Shown: piece by piece, positions 1-7,926 of the stretch
How the letters are laid out: each line of letters opens with the position of its first letter
Position numbering within the stretch: the stretch's first letter is position 1
Notes under the pieces: model-generated
Seen by the model: the letters and a program-made list of their open reading frames with translations, nothing else
Databases searched by the model: none
Told to the model about the DNA's origin: nothing
From: Chitinophagaceae bacterium
Lineage (GTDB): Bacteria > Bacteroidota > Bacteroidia > Chitinophagales > Chitinophagaceae
DNA length: 32,500 nucleotides
Direction: 5' to 3'
Assembly (NCBI GenBank): GCA_017307735.1
Contig: JAFKGR010000011.1
Location: forward strand, 1 to 32,500
Position numbers and translations under genes: made by a program

Positions 1-1508
1 ATTTCAGAAAAATTATTTACGAAATTCAACGGGTTTTGTATTTCATGGGCAATGCCCGCCGTGAGCTCGCCAAGTGAAGCCATCTTTTCGGACTGGATGA
101 GTTGGGATTGGGTGGATTTTAAATCTTCCAACGAGTGTTTTAGTTCTGAGGTTCGTTCGGCCACCTGAATCTCCAATTCCAATTTCTGCTTTTCCATCAT
201 AGCGCTGCGCTCCTGTTCTCTTTCCAATTTCTCCTCCGAATATTTTCTCCTCAACATGGAAAACCTCATAAACAATACGCCGGCAAAAAGCACAAACATC
301 CAGACAATGCTGACGGGGTAAAGAAAATAATCACTCACCCGGGAGTGGACTGATACATACCAGGTGGCAAAACTGCCTGCGTTCTTCAGTAACCCAAAGC
401 GATCGAGAAGATCAAATACAATTTTTTCGGTGAATATAACGCCATAGGGAGCCAAAGCATACAGCACCAACCTAACAATTTTATCCTTATAGCGCCTGTA
501 TAAAAAGACAGTGGACAGGAGCGACAGGTAAATAAGCAACGCGAGCAATCCAAAAACGGTAACAAATACTGTATCTGTATTTTCCTGGATGACGAACGGC
601 ACAAATTGTATAAGAAACGCTCCTGACAAATAGATGATACTGATCGTGATGAGATATTGGTCCCACCGGGGGAAGTGCGTGAATGTTTTTAGAAAATGAC
701 GCACTGAATGAATCAGGAAGAATTCTATGAAGGGGAAACAGACTCCCGTTGAAAGAAAACTTATAACAGGGTGCTCCTTCAGAAGAATATCATCCAGACC
801 CAAACCCCATACGGCTCCAAAAGACAACAGAAATAAAGTAAAATACAAGAATTCCTTCTCACGAACTATGATAAAAAAATAAAGATTGATGATCATCGTT
901 AGCAGAAAAAGCCCCAGCACAAATGACAGCAGGACAGACCTACTGTATTTTGCCCGCTGTCTGTTAATAACCCAGGTTGAAAAACTAAAATCTGCGTTTG
1001 GGTGGATAGGATTAAAGACATTTAAATAACTGTATGAATTCTTTTGGTAAACGATGGCTGACTCACCGGCCGGAATCGTTACCGTAATGGCCACCAGGTT
1101 CTTTAACCCGTCGCGCCGGCTGTACGGAACAAATTCACCTGTTCTGTAATGTTGCCAATCATCGCCATCCGTTTTTACATAGAAATCTGAATAGGGTATG
1201 TCATCAAACCAGGAGGTTATCTGCACATCTTTTGCCATCCGGTTTGCTATCCGGTAGCGCAGCCAATAGGTTTTGAAACGGTGGTCAGGTTGGTGGCTTG
1301 TATCACGGAATTCGCTGGATTGCAAAACATCCTGCAAAGTCAGATTGCCGAGCGGGTCGGCCATCATCTGCCAGTTGGAATCAGGAAGAACTATCATTTT
1401 AGTTGCGGTATCTGAAACAATCTGATAGGTGGGAGGCAAAGTTGTTTGACCTGATGCATGGAAGATGATCGTCAAACTAAAAAAAAGAAACAGTTTTATT
1501 TTTTTCAT
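1..1508 (-). CDS. 7TM-DISM sensor histidine kinase (5' part, truncated by window edge)
   Basis: The frame is open from an ATG at 1506-1508 to the left edge, giving 502 codons of the N-terminal part. Residues 1-20 form a signal peptide. Residues about 35-165 look like the periplasmic 7TMR-DISMED2 sensing domain (WLRYRIAN and an FYV strand). Residues about 190-415 carry seven or so hydrophobic helices (7TM-DISM). A charged coiled coil (about 418-470) leads into a HisKA dimerisation box, [12 protein letters not shown], whose phospho-accepting His is residue 488. The ATPase domain must lie beyond the window. Such kinases sense envelope or carbohydrate-like ligands and signal through response regulators; the ligand cannot be read from this sequence. 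The next gene upstream on the same strand ends about 100 bp away, so co-transcription is possible. Assignment as a hybrid or simple kinase is not possible from this fragment. Confidence 0.9.
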   Translation of the reverse strand, partial: MKKIKLFLFFSLTIIFHASGQTTLPPTYQIVSDTATKMIVLPDSNWQMMADPLGNLTLQDVLQSSEFRDTSHQPDHRFKTYWLRYRIANRMAKDVQITSWFDDIPYSDFYVKTDGDDWQHYRTGEFVPYSRRDGLKNLVAITVTIPAGESAIVYQKNSYSYLNVFNPIHPNADFSFSTWVINRQRAKYSRSVLLSFVLGLFLLTMIINLYFFIIVREKEFLYFTLFLLSFGAVWGLGLDDILLKEHPVISFLSTGVCFPFIEFFLIHSVRHFLKTFTHFPRWDQYLITISIIYLSGAFLIQFVPFVIQENTDTVFVTVFGLLALLIYLSLLSTVFLYRRYKDKIVRLVLYALAPYGVIFTEKIVFDLLDRFGLLKNAGSFATWYVSVHSRVSDYFLYPVSIVWMFVLFAGVLFMRFSMLRRKYSEEKLEREQERSAMMEKQKLELEIQVAERTSELKHSLEDLKSTQSQLIQSEKMASLGELTAGIAHEIQNPLNFVNNFSE

Positions 1509-1611
1509 TCTTACGTGTTTCAATTGGTTTTTTTTATTAAATCATCATCCCCCCAAATCCCCAAAAGGTTTTCTGTGTCATAAAAAAACCGGGCTACATT
1601 CCATCAGCGTT

Positions 1612-2376
1612 TTATAATCTATACACCCTTTCCAAATCCTGAATAAGCGTTGTAGCCTGCTGCAACAATTCTTTGGCATAATGCACTTTTGATGTCATAA
1701 ATCTTGAACGCACCAATTCAAGGTATTGGTTAAAGATGGCTTCGTCATTTCGCAACAGTGGCGGGTCAGACCGCATAAAAGAATCTATCCTGTCCTGAAC
1801 AAATGAAGATTTACCTGCCTGATAAATATCATTGGCTCTTTCGTTTGTCTGCACATAGAAAATCTGCGAGCGAATCTTTCTCACCTCCAGAAAAATTCCC
1901 TCATCCTGTTGCCCATAGGCCTTCATTGTGCGCGCAAGCTGATCGTATTCTGCAACTTCCCGGATAAGGCTATTTCTGAAAAGGCGAAGGGTACCAGCGC
2001 TTTTCATTTGCTGGAAAGTGGCATCGTTGGGAATAAAAATGGCGGGCGCCCCGCCAAACAATCCATACCAGTAAAGTTTGCCCGATGGCACCTGGCCGGG
2101 GTTATTTGCAGACAGCAATTGAAACAGTGTATCCACATTTTTTGATGCATAATCCCAATATCTATAATAGGCGTTCAGTTCGGCAGTGTCTGCTTTCAGG
2201 TCGTCAAGCATTGCAGCAGCATAAACTTTAGCCATTTTGTGATCTGTAATTTTCTCTCTGATGTTTTCTGCAAAAAAGCTCAGGGAGACCGCCAGAAAAA
2301 TCATGAGGAATTCCAGCGCATATTCTTTCCATTTTTTGTCGTGGTGGATGTGTTTTTGAGGGTGATGTACTTCCAT
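1612..2376 (-). CDS. Membrane-anchored protein of unknown function (single N-terminal TM)
   Basis: This 254-residue protein is not assigned to a function. A His-rich cytosolic start (MEVHHPQKHIHHDKKWKEY) is followed by one hydrophobic helix at about residues 20-38 (EFLMIFLAVSLSFFAE). The rest is a mostly helical soluble domain rich in charged residues. The arrangement, a KKWKEYALEFLMIFLAV-type anchor followed by a helical domain, resembles small Bacteroidota membrane proteins such as the DUF6090-like group; that link is tentative. The start at 2374-2376 directly precedes the anchor and is the only sensible one. It lies upstream of the histidine kinase on the same strand. Without a signal peptidase site it is probably inner-membrane, with the C-terminal domain in the periplasm if the positive-inside rule holds. 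Confidence 0.75.
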   Translation of the reverse strand: MEVHHPQKHIHHDKKWKEYALEFLMIFLAVSLSFFAENIREKITDHKMAKVYAAAMLDDLKADTAELNAYYRYWDYASKNVDTLFQLLSANNPGQVPSGKLYWYGLFGGAPAIFIPNDATFQQMKSAGTLRLFRNSLIREVAEYDQLARTMKAYGQQDEGIFLEVRKIRSQIFYVQTNERANDIYQAGKSSFVQDRIDSFMRSDPPLLRNDEAIFNQYLELVRSRFMTSKVHYAKELLQQATTLIQDLERVYRL

Positions 2377-2735
2377 GTCATTATTAATAAAAATTTATAT
2401 ACAGGTTTTACTGTACGGGAATAACTAAAGGTATGGTCGGCAGGCAGTGCGGTGATAGGACAAATCAAGCAGGAAATAGGAATTTTTGCGCATTTGCCCG
2501 CATTTATACAGACGGACCGGACACATACCGGTTTTCAACCATATAAGCACATGAACTTGGCATTCAAAAATGCCTCAGTCCGGTCAGTCTGGTGCCAGGC
2601 ACCCGCCTGGTGCCCGGATGTTTCTAAACCGACATCTTTAAAATATTATTTTATTTCGTTTTATGTTCAGTAAATATAAACTTAACGACCTGCCGTAAAA
2701 TAGTTTTGTTTGGCAATAAGGCCCGGTAACGCTCA

Positions 2736-2759
2736 GGCACAGGTCAGGAGACCTGTGCC
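2736..2759. repeat. Perfect 10-bp inverted repeat (hairpin)
   Basis: The arms are GGCACAGGTC and GACCTGTGCC with a 4-base AGGA loop. There is no T-run on either side, so a rho-independent terminator is unlikely. It is followed by tandem 14-bp units and a second small palindrome (CGGCTGAAGCCG). This composition is typical of dispersed REP-like elements, but no second copy of this hairpin was seen in the window. Confidence 0.8.
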
Positions 2760-3043
2760 AGTGTGGGTAATCCAATGTGGGCAATCCAATGCGGCTGAAG
2801 CCGGTAATCATTTATCTTTTTTATTCCGTTGGTTAAACCCAATGGCAATGGATATTTACTTTCAAAACCTTACAGTTTTATCCACCCTTTAAATGGACAT
2901 TTTTCAATTCAGCTTTCAGGGGAGATTCAGGTCGGCGGGAAAATTGGGCGGTGCCAGAAGGGATGATGAATACATTCGTCCCTCCGTCAGCGGCTATCTG
3001 TAAAAATTCAAAATTCTGGCTCATTTTTTTCAATTGATTTCGG

Positions 3044-3051
3044 TATCTTCG
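3044..3051 (+). promoter_or_regulatory. Possible -7 element of the toxin-antitoxin promoter
   Basis: TATCTTCG matches the Bacteroidota TAnnTTTG element with one mismatch. No clear TTG-type -33 box was found at the right distance upstream. If transcription begins near 3060, the ATG at 3063 would leave almost no leader and the ATG at 3105 would fit better. Confidence 0.3.
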
Positions 3052-3104
3052 GAAACAGAAAGATGCATCTTGGCGAATTTGTTAAACAATATAAGAATAA
3101 GACA

Positions 3105-3281
3105 ATGACAGAGATAATTATTGATAAGAAGAAATATGTCCTTATTCCAGAAAGAGATTATAAAAATTTACAAAGAAAAGCTGCCTTAAAAACGAAACCG
3201 GAAAAAGTATTTTCAATTGAGGAAGCAAGGACTTATAGTAAAAAACTTATTCGGGAGTGGGCAAAAGGAGAATCATTGTAA
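3105..3281 (+). CDS. Type II toxin-antitoxin system antitoxin
   Basis: This is a small charged protein of 58 residues that reads MTEIIIDKKKYVLIPERDY and continues into a Lys-rich tail (FSIEEARTYSKKLIREWAKG). A short beta-strand start, a helix and a basic C-terminal helix that would wrap the toxin are the usual plan for antitoxins encoded in front of ParE/RelE toxins. It overlaps the following toxin gene by 25 bp, which couples their translation. A longer frame opens with an ATG at 3063 and adds 14 residues (MHLGEFVKQYKNKT). I prefer 3105 because the protein then begins in the family-like strand and a leader remains after the possible promoter. Antitoxins usually repress their own promoter. 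The specific antitoxin family is not identified. Confidence 0.7.
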   Translation: MTEIIIDKKKYVLIPERDYKNLQRKAALKTKPEKVFSIEEARTYSKKLIREWAKGESL

Positions 3282-3556
3282 AGCAAAGTGCTGCACAAAA
3301 TATTGCTGCCATTTCCCTGTTTATTGAATCAAAAGGAATGGTAGCTACTGCAGAGAAGTTTACGGATGATATTTACGATTATTTCATAAGCCTTACAGAT
3401 AATTTACATTCGCACAGATTTTGTCGTGATCCTAAAAGATCTGCCGCTGGATATAAATGTATTACCTATAAGAGGAAGTACACTATTGTCTTTCTTGAAA
3501 CAGAAACAAAATTGCTAATCTGCGAATTTATTCCTTCAAAACTTATCCATTGGTAA
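3257..3556 (+). CDS. RelE/ParE family toxin
   Basis: This 99-residue basic protein has the compact fold order of RelE/ParE toxins. The N-terminal strand (IIVKQSAAQNI) leads to a helix pair (AAISLFIESKG, AEKFTDDIYDYF). A central basic loop (RFCRDPKRSAAGYKCITYKR) precedes the C-terminal strands YTIVFLETETKLLICEFI. The conserved Arg/Lys of the central loop and the final beta hairpin are what the family uses against gyrase (ParE) or ribosome-bound mRNA (RelE). Which target applies cannot be told from sequence. The frame opens with GTG at 3257 inside the antitoxin gene. An AAAGGAG at 3264-3270 lies downstream of that GTG, so a non-ATG start near 3275 is also possible. The overlap with the antitoxin gene is typical of a two-gene addiction module. 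Confidence 0.82.
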   Translation: MGKRRIIVKQSAAQNIAAISLFIESKGMVATAEKFTDDIYDYFISLTDNLHSHRFCRDPKRSAAGYKCITYKRKYTIVFLETETKLLICEFIPSKLIHW

Positions 3557-3620
3557 AATAAAGTGTCCCCGCCAAGTCTTTCAAAACTTTAAAGGTTCAC
3601 CTCCTTCAAAACCACCGCGA

Positions 3621-3637
3621 AAAACCTTCAAGGTTTT
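3621..3637. repeat. Half copy of the CCTT-AAGG intergenic palindrome family; possible shared terminator
   Basis: AAAACCTT-C-AAGGTTTT is an 8-bp inverted repeat around one base. A second degenerate piece, AAACTTTAAAGGTT, lies at 3584-3597. Both resemble one arm of the 33-bp palindrome found elsewhere in the window. It sits between the convergent ends of the toxin gene and the dehydrogenase gene, where a bidirectional terminator could act. Confidence 0.55.
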
Positions 3638-3642
3638 CCCAC

Positions 3643-4515
3643 TCACCTGCCAAACAAATATTTCTTTACATCCAGATTCATCCCTTCCATCATTTTTATC
3701 CAGTTGTCTTCATCTACATCTGCACCCGCTATCCAGTCTTCATCGCTGACAGAAGCCCGCATTTCCAACAAAGGTTTGCTATCCGGACCGGTGGGATTGC
3801 GGAAGTGGGTGCTGTCACCATTTACAATGCTGAGAATCGTTTCTGCCACCACATCCGGCGGTACATGACGATCTAAGGAGGCCGAAAAGAATGCCACACT
3901 CCGCTCAAGATTTGGATAGAAGGTTTCCTTAATCCTGGGTTTGCATTTGTCCTGTAGTGGTGTGTCGGTAACTCCCGGTTCCACGACAGCCACGCGAATA
4001 CCAAAAGGCAATACTTCCATCGCCAGGCATTCGCTGAATGCTTCCACAGCAGCTTTGGTTGCAGAATATGAAGCATTAAAATAATTAAACAGTTTACCTC
4101 CCACTGAAGAAATATTGATGATACATCCGCTTTTTTTCTGCCGCATGTGGGGCAAAACGGCTTTGGTACAACGCACCGTGCCGATAAAATTGGTGTCCAT
4201 TTCGCTGATGAAATTTTCAATGGGCAATTCTTCCACAGCGCCAAGAGAACCTGTGCCGGCATTGTTAATCAGCACATCAATTTTGTCTGTGCAAAAAAGC
4301 ACCTGCGACATTGCATTTTTTACAGAGTTTGAACTGGTAACATCCAGCGGAAGGATGACAATGGGCAGGTTTTTATTGTCCGCAATATCCTGCAGCTCGG
4401 AATGCTGTTCAGGGTGGCGCATGGTAGCGAAAACAACGTGTTTGTTTTTTGCAAGCAGGACGGCGGTGGCAAAACCAATTCCGGTACTGCAACCTGTGAT
4501 AATAATGTTTGCCAT
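3643..4515 (-). CDS. Short-chain dehydrogenase/reductase (SDR) family oxidoreductase
   Basis: This is a 290-residue classical SDR enzyme that would use NAD(P)H to reduce a carbonyl or oxidise an alcohol in the cytoplasm. The cofactor motif TGCSTGIG is at residues 7-14, NNAG at 84-87, the catalytic Ser in INISSVGG near 136-137, and the active-site pair Y150-x3-K154 in ASYSATKAA. After the cofactor Gly-rich loop, ATMRHPEQ carries an Arg at the position where NADP-preferring enzymes often have one (inference). The C-terminal 40 residues extend beyond the core and may cover the substrate. No signal peptide is present. It starts 7 bp after the stop of the exported amidohydrolase, so the two are almost certainly one transcript, although they work in different compartments. 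Substrate unknown. Confidence 0.9.
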   Translation of the reverse strand: MANIIITGCSTGIGFATAVLLAKNKHVVFATMRHPEQHSELQDIADNKNLPIVILPLDVTSSNSVKNAMSQVLFCTDKIDVLINNAGTGSLGAVEELPIENFISEMDTNFIGTVRCTKAVLPHMRQKKSGCIINISSVGGKLFNYFNASYSATKAAVEAFSECLAMEVLPFGIRVAVVEPGVTDTPLQDKCKPRIKETFYPNLERSVAFFSASLDRHVPPDVVAETILSIVNGDSTHFRNPTGPDSKPLLEMRASVSDEDWIAGADVDEDNWIKMMEGMNLDVKKYLFGR

Positions 4516-4522
4516 AATGGTT

Positions 4523-5455
4523 TTATTTTAAATTTTTAGAGTTGAATTTGAAAAACCTCACTGCGTTATTAAAAAATATATCTCTTTTCTGCGCTTCGGT
4601 CAGGAACGGCGCTTCCTGCACATTTTTGATAGCGAGGTCTATTCCCTGCGGCCAGTTCATTTCATCTGAACCAAAGAGAATACGTTTCCCATATCCCGCA
4701 TCCACTAATATTTTCAGGTAACGATAAAATTCTTTTGTTCCCGGAAAAATCCAGTCAATGGCTGCAATGCCTACATACAACTGAGGAAAATCGTACATCA
4801 TCCCAAGCATCTCATCTATCATGGGATAGCCGGCGTGCATGACGTAGAGCCGTAGCTTAGGATGTTTTATCAATACATCTTCCAGATAAAACGGATGAGT
4901 GAGCGATATCCGAAATCCGCTAAACATGGGAATATAAGCCGAACCCATCGGTCCGGGACCCATGTGGATACCCACGGGAATATCCATCTCTTCTGCCAGC
5001 GAATAAAGCGGATCCAACGAAGGATCATTGGCCGGCAGGGTGGCGTATTGCGAAAGCAATTCACCAATGGCATCCCATTTTTTATCTTTTATCTCCTGCC
5101 GCAACTGATCCATGTCCACTGCCTTCGGCGACCAGATTAATTTGCTTGGAAAAACTCTTTTCGGTTCTTTTTGTTTCAACGATTGCAATACCGAATCATC
5201 GCCACTGGCAATCACGTACATATTGTACTTGTGCATGGCTGCTATCAGTTGCTGCTCATATTGCGCCTGCGATTTGGGAGCGTACACATTTAAGTAATCC
5301 ATTTTTTCTCCCGGCGAAATTTTGAATGTGTGGAAGTGCACATCAATAATTGGCGGCGGTAATTTTTGGTTTTGATTTTTTACCTGGGCAGTAGCCTGAT
5401 TGAATGCACCTGATATTAACAGTGTGGCGACAACTAAAACAGATTTTATTTTCAT
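4523..5455 (-). CDS. Exported metal-dependent amidohydrolase (amidohydrolase 2-type)
   Basis: This 310-residue protein has a signal peptide (residues 1-24, cut after ATAQ) and a TIM-barrel hydrolase domain of the amidohydrolase superfamily. The metal-binding residues are all visible. They are H40 and H42 in IIDVHFHTF, H164 in VGIHMGPGP, H207 in YVMHAGYP and D264 in FGSDEMNWP. The closing NAVRFF helix is typical of the amidohydrolase 2 (PF04909) branch, which includes decarboxylases and lactonases as well as amidases. It is expected to act in the periplasm. The downstream dehydrogenase gene follows after 7 bp. A promoter candidate lies 22-54 bp upstream of the start. The substrate cannot be inferred. 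Confidence 0.9.
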   Translation of the reverse strand: MKIKSVLVVATLLISGAFNQATAQVKNQNQKLPPPIIDVHFHTFKISPGEKMDYLNVYAPKSQAQYEQQLIAAMHKYNMYVIASGDDSVLQSLKQKEPKRVFPSKLIWSPKAVDMDQLRQEIKDKKWDAIGELLSQYATLPANDPSLDPLYSLAEEMDIPVGIHMGPGPMGSAYIPMFSGFRISLTHPFYLEDVLIKHPKLRLYVMHAGYPMIDEMLGMMYDFPQLYVGIAAIDWIFPGTKEFYRYLKILVDAGYGKRILFGSDEMNWPQGIDLAIKNVQEAPFLTEAQKRDIFFNNAVRFFKFNSKNLK

Positions 5456-5917
5456 AGCTAATGATTATATGTTTATCAAATTAGATGTATCAAGGCAGGG
5501 ATGAACAAATATTGATTGATTAATTAATGAGAATCTGCTAGCAAGGCACAAAAATTTCACAAGGGTTTCCCCTGGTGTTTTCTTAGCGTCTTTGTGACCT
5601 TGTGGCAATCATTTTTTTACCCCCTGCACTGCACCGGATTTGAATCGGCCAGATAGAAAGAATAAACCCCATTGAATTACTTTTTTCATTGTACAATGTT
5701 TAAGAACTTAATTAATAAAAAATCCGGGTGCAAAGTAGGTTGCAGCAGAAAAAAGCATTAGGAATTTTCAGGCAAAAAATGGGAATTTTCGGGCATTTCG
5801 GGCAATCCGGTATGGACTACACGGTTAAAGTTGAAAAAACAGGTGCCGGGCTGAGGTGATTTGATTTGAAATACGCTCATCTGATAAAGGACAATTTTAA
5901 TTCCTATTTTTAACCCA
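5456..5917. other. Divergent intergenic region between amidohydrolase and rpn genes
   Basis: These 462 bases hold no gene. From left to right there is the amidohydrolase promoter candidate and then a degenerate copy of the CACCAAGACAC-type dispersed repeat (about 5541-5610). A perfect 12-bp palindrome CATTGTACAATG follows at 5687-5698. From 5773 onward comes the upstream region of the rpn gene, which is partly duplicated at 25253-25424. A TATTTTTA at 5905-5912, conserved in both copies, could be the -7 box of the rpn promoter. No matching -33 box was found. Confidence 0.6.
5477..5509 (-). promoter_or_regulatory. Promoter candidate for the amidohydrolase-SDR operon
   Basis: Read on the minus strand, TTTG (5509-5506) and TAATTTG (5483-5477) are separated by 22 bp. 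This fits the Bacteroidota pattern of a TTTG -33 box and a TAnnTTTG -7 box, with one base missing in the latter. The start codon lies about 20 bases downstream of the -7 box. Confidence 0.4.
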
Positions 5918-6005
5918 ATGGACCAGCTCCCCACTCATGATAGTTTTGTCCGCCGGATGCTCTCCGACAGAAAAATCTGTGAAGGCTATCTGAGGCGTTT
6001 CCTTC
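5773..6005 (+). repeat. Long direct repeat, copy A (rpn upstream region and first codons)
   Basis: This segment recurs at 25253-25514. Shared blocks include the stretch around AAAAAATGGGAATTTTC and GGGCAATCCGGTATGG, and then CTGATAAAGG, CAATTT and TTAATTCCTATTTTTAACCC before the ATG. The first 29 or so codons are also shared. The middle of the upstream part differs in length and sequence (about 41 bases here, about 69 in the other copy). Confidence 0.85.
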
Positions 6006-6919
6006 CGCAGGAAATCAGTGGGCAATTGGATTTTTCCAAATTAGAACAACTTCCTGACACCTATTTGTCGGATGATCTGAAAAAATCCCTGGCAGATTCT
6101 GTTTTTTTGTGCCCGACAAAAAAAGGCTCCTTAAGTATAAAGGCTTGCTTCCTAATTGAACATAAAAGTCATAAGGACAACCATACACTTTTACAGATTG
6201 GCAGTTATATATTTTCGGCCTACCGAAAACAATTCAAAAATAAAGAGCCCCTGTCTATCGTCATTCCGATACTACTTTACCACGGCAAGGAGAGATGGGA
6301 ATACCAAACATTAGATAGCCTTTTCCCGGGAATTGATAACAACTGGAAAAGGTTTTTACCAATCTTTGAGTTTATTTTCAATGATGTGGGTAAAATGCCT
6401 GACCATGAGATTAAAAAACCTGACAACAAAGCCCTTGTCGCATTCCTTCTGACACTAAAGCACATCTGGGATGCAGAATGGTTAAGTGCAAACTTATCAT
6501 GGTTGATAAATCTCACACCCAGGGATCAAACAGGGTTGCAAAAAGTGATTGCTTTTTATATTTTCAGCAGAAATAAATTTGACGAAAATGTTTTAAATTC
6601 GTTACCGGAACCCATAAAAACAGATGTTATGAATACTTTTGATGTTTACTACGAAAAGGGAATTGAAAAAGGAAGAGAAGAAGGAAGAGAAGAAGGAAGA
6701 GAAGAAGGAATTGAAAAAGGAATTGAGAAAGGGTTAGAAAAGGGGTTGCAAAAAGGAAAAGAAGCCGGGTTGCAGGAAGGTCTTGAAAAAGGAAAAGAAC
6801 TAATTGTCCGCAATCTCATCAATTCCAAAAAATTCACCGTATCTGAAATATCCAACTTTACCGGTGTACCCGAATCATTCGTAAAGAAAGTACAGTCCTC
6901 TCTCAGGAAGAAGAAATAA
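5918..6919 (+). CDS. rpn: Rpn family recombination-promoting nuclease / putative transposase (PD-(D/E)XK)
   Basis: This 333-residue protein opens with the family hallmark QLPTHDSFVRRMLSD. The PD-(D/E)XK nuclease core follows: the Asp of LADSVFL (about residue 81), ACFLIEHKSH with the E-x-K pair (about 104-106), and HTLLQIGSYIF. Members of this family (PF04754, Transposase_31/Rpn) cleave DNA and promote RecA-independent recombination in E. coli; some act in phage defence. The tail (about 245-292) is a run of tetrapeptides of the form G-x-E-K or G-R-E-E, probably a charged helix. A last segment resembles a small helix-turn-helix (KKFTVSEISNFTGVPESFVKK). The TATTTTTA at 5905-5912 may be its promoter. 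A decayed second copy of its 5' end lies at 25425-25520. The full length and intact motif suggest a working gene. Confidence 0.9.
   Translation: MDQLPTHDSFVRRMLSDRKICEGYLRRFLPQEISGQLDFSKLEQLPDTYLSDDLKKSLADSVFLCPTKKGSLSIKACFLIEHKSHKDNHTLLQIGSYIFSAYRKQFKNKEPLSIVIPILLYHGKERWEYQTLDSLFPGIDNNWKRFLPIFEFIFNDVGKMPDHEIKKPDNKALVAFLLTLKHIWDAEWLSANLSWLINLTPRDQTGLQKVIAFYIFSRNKFDENVLNSLPEPIKTDVMNTFDVYYEKGIEKGREEGREEGREEGIEKGIEKGLEKGLQKGKEAGLQEGLEKGKELIVRNLINSKKFTVSEISNFTGVPESFVKKVQSSLRKKK
6653..6797 (+). repeat. In-frame tetrapeptide-coding tandem repeat in the rpn gene
   Basis: About twelve 12-bp units such as GGAAGAGAAGAA and GGAATTGAAAAA encode GREE, GIEK, GLEK, GLQK and GKEA. The first three GREE units are nearly identical at DNA level, whereas later ones have diverged. 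Slippage in multiples of 12 bp would change the tail length without changing the frame. Confidence 0.85.
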
Positions 6920-6943
6920 GAAGGTCAACTGCATATTACCTTA

Positions 6944-6976
6944 AAACCTATAAGGTTTTGAAAACCTTATAGGTTT
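6944..6976. repeat. 33-bp palindrome, TATA variant
   Basis: The left arm AAACCTATAAGGTTTT is followed by G and then the exact reverse complement AAAACCTTATAGGTTT. It differs from the three identical copies at 13381, 15022 and 19971 only by an AT/TA exchange made in both arms, plus the central base. It lies between the convergent rpn and alpha/beta-hydrolase genes (25 bp after one stop, 3 bp before the other), so here it could serve as a bidirectional terminator. Confidence 0.9.
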
Positions 6977-6979
6977 ATT

Positions 6980-7885
6980 TCATCTTAAATCTTTCTTCAC
7001 CTCTTCAAAAAATTCATCCACCTGCTTTTCATTTTCAAGCCAGGGTAAATGGCCACATTTTTCAATAAAGTGAATGGACGTTTGCGGCAATACTTTTTTA
7101 ATATCCATTGCTGTTGATTCGCCCATCGGGTCTTCTCTTCCCTGTATCAGAAATACTGGAATCATTGCTTTTTTGAGAGCAGATTTCATCGTATCTGAAA
7201 ATGCAAAGTAATTTGCAGAAGTAATTGGAAATACTTCTCTGTGCTGCAATACACCTTTTTTGAGCGGTACCTGATCTCGTGTGTCAAGCGCTCTTTTGCG
7301 GTCATAAAAATATCCGGGCCATGATCCTCTCATTGTGGAAAAGCCGAGAGAATCCAATCTCCTGATTTCATTCCTGTCTTCTTTGGTAAGGCGTTTTTCA
7401 AAGTTGGATTCAAATACTTTACCGAATGAAGTATCCGGCCCGCCGGAATCAAGTAAAATCATCTTCTTTACCCTGTCAGGTTCTTTGGCGAGATAAACCA
7501 TCGCCAGCATGCCGCCCCATGAATGCCCCAGCAGCGTGAGCTTTTCAAGTCGTAAATGTTTTCGCAAAGCCTCTATATCATTTACATAATTGTCCATGCT
7601 CATGGAAGCAGCGTCCACGACCGGAACCAACGAGCTATCTGTTCCTCTCTGGTTTAAAATAATGCAACGATAATTTTTAGAAAGTCTTTGCCAGACAGGT
7701 TGCATGTAAATAGCATTCAGTCCGGGGCCGCCGGCTAAAAATATCACCGGCTCTCCTTTGCCGAATTCCTGAATATGAATTCGTGTGCCGTCTTTGCTGA
7801 TGACAAAATAGTCGCTTTGTGCGGAGATAATTTGGGTACAATTCAATGCCATAAAGGCAATTGTCGCGAAAAGTATTTTCCTCAT
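6980..7885 (-). CDS. Exported alpha/beta hydrolase, proline iminopeptidase-like (S33 type)
   Basis: This 301-residue protein starts with a signal peptide (MRKILFATIAFMALNCTQIISAQ). The frame is open further upstream to 7957, into the preceding gene, but the ATG at 7883-7885 directly precedes the signal peptide and is preferred. The oxyanion motif FLAGGPG (49-55) and LNQRG (77-81) are those of prolyl aminopeptidases of family S33. The nucleophile is S122 in GHSWGG, the acid is D252 in QGREDP and the His is H279 in CGHLPW. It would remove N-terminal residues, often proline, from peptides in the periplasm; a general esterase role cannot be excluded. It is the last gene of a three-gene minus-strand run and lies 41 bp after the second one. 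Confidence 0.87.
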   Translation of the reverse strand: MRKILFATIAFMALNCTQIISAQSDYFVISKDGTRIHIQEFGKGEPVIFLAGGPGLNAIYMQPVWQRLSKNYRCIILNQRGTDSSLVPVVDAASMSMDNYVNDIEALRKHLRLEKLTLLGHSWGGMLAMVYLAKEPDRVKKMILLDSGGPDTSFGKVFESNFEKRLTKEDRNEIRRLDSLGFSTMRGSWPGYFYDRKRALDTRDQVPLKKGVLQHREVFPITSANYFAFSDTMKSALKKAMIPVFLIQGREDPMGESTAMDIKKVLPQTSIHFIEKCGHLPWLENEKQVDEFFEEVKKDLR

Positions 7886-7926
7886 TTCTAAGAATTTGTT
7901 TTTAATGATTTTAATTTTTAAATTCT

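Larger units (their letters stand above)
2377..3062. other. Gene-free interval with short hairpins and repeats
   Basis: No convincing gene is seen in these 686 bases. Two short plus-strand frames (2452-2673 and 2710-2892) have no recognisable domain, no start signal and unusual composition. The interval holds a strong hairpin (2736-2759), a 6-bp inverted repeat CCAGGC/GCCTGG around 2597-2612, and two adjacent near-identical 14-bp units ending in AATCCAA (about 2762-2789). It separates the minus-strand kinase locus from the plus-strand toxin-antitoxin pair, so promoters of both directions should lie in it. Only a possible one for the latter (3044-3051) was noted. Confidence 0.6.

Noticed and set aside
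2452..2892. Two short plus-strand frames in the gene-free stretch
   Set aside because: No domain, no start signal, and they run through hairpins and tandem repeats.
5628..5655. CCGGATTTGAATCGG resembles a tRNA T-arm
   Set aside because: No acceptor, D-arm or anticodon arm could be placed around it on either strand.
6649..6855. A minus-strand frame opposite the rpn tail
   Set aside because: It is the shadow of the G-x-E-K repeat and reads as a Ser/Pro/Phe low-complexity peptide.
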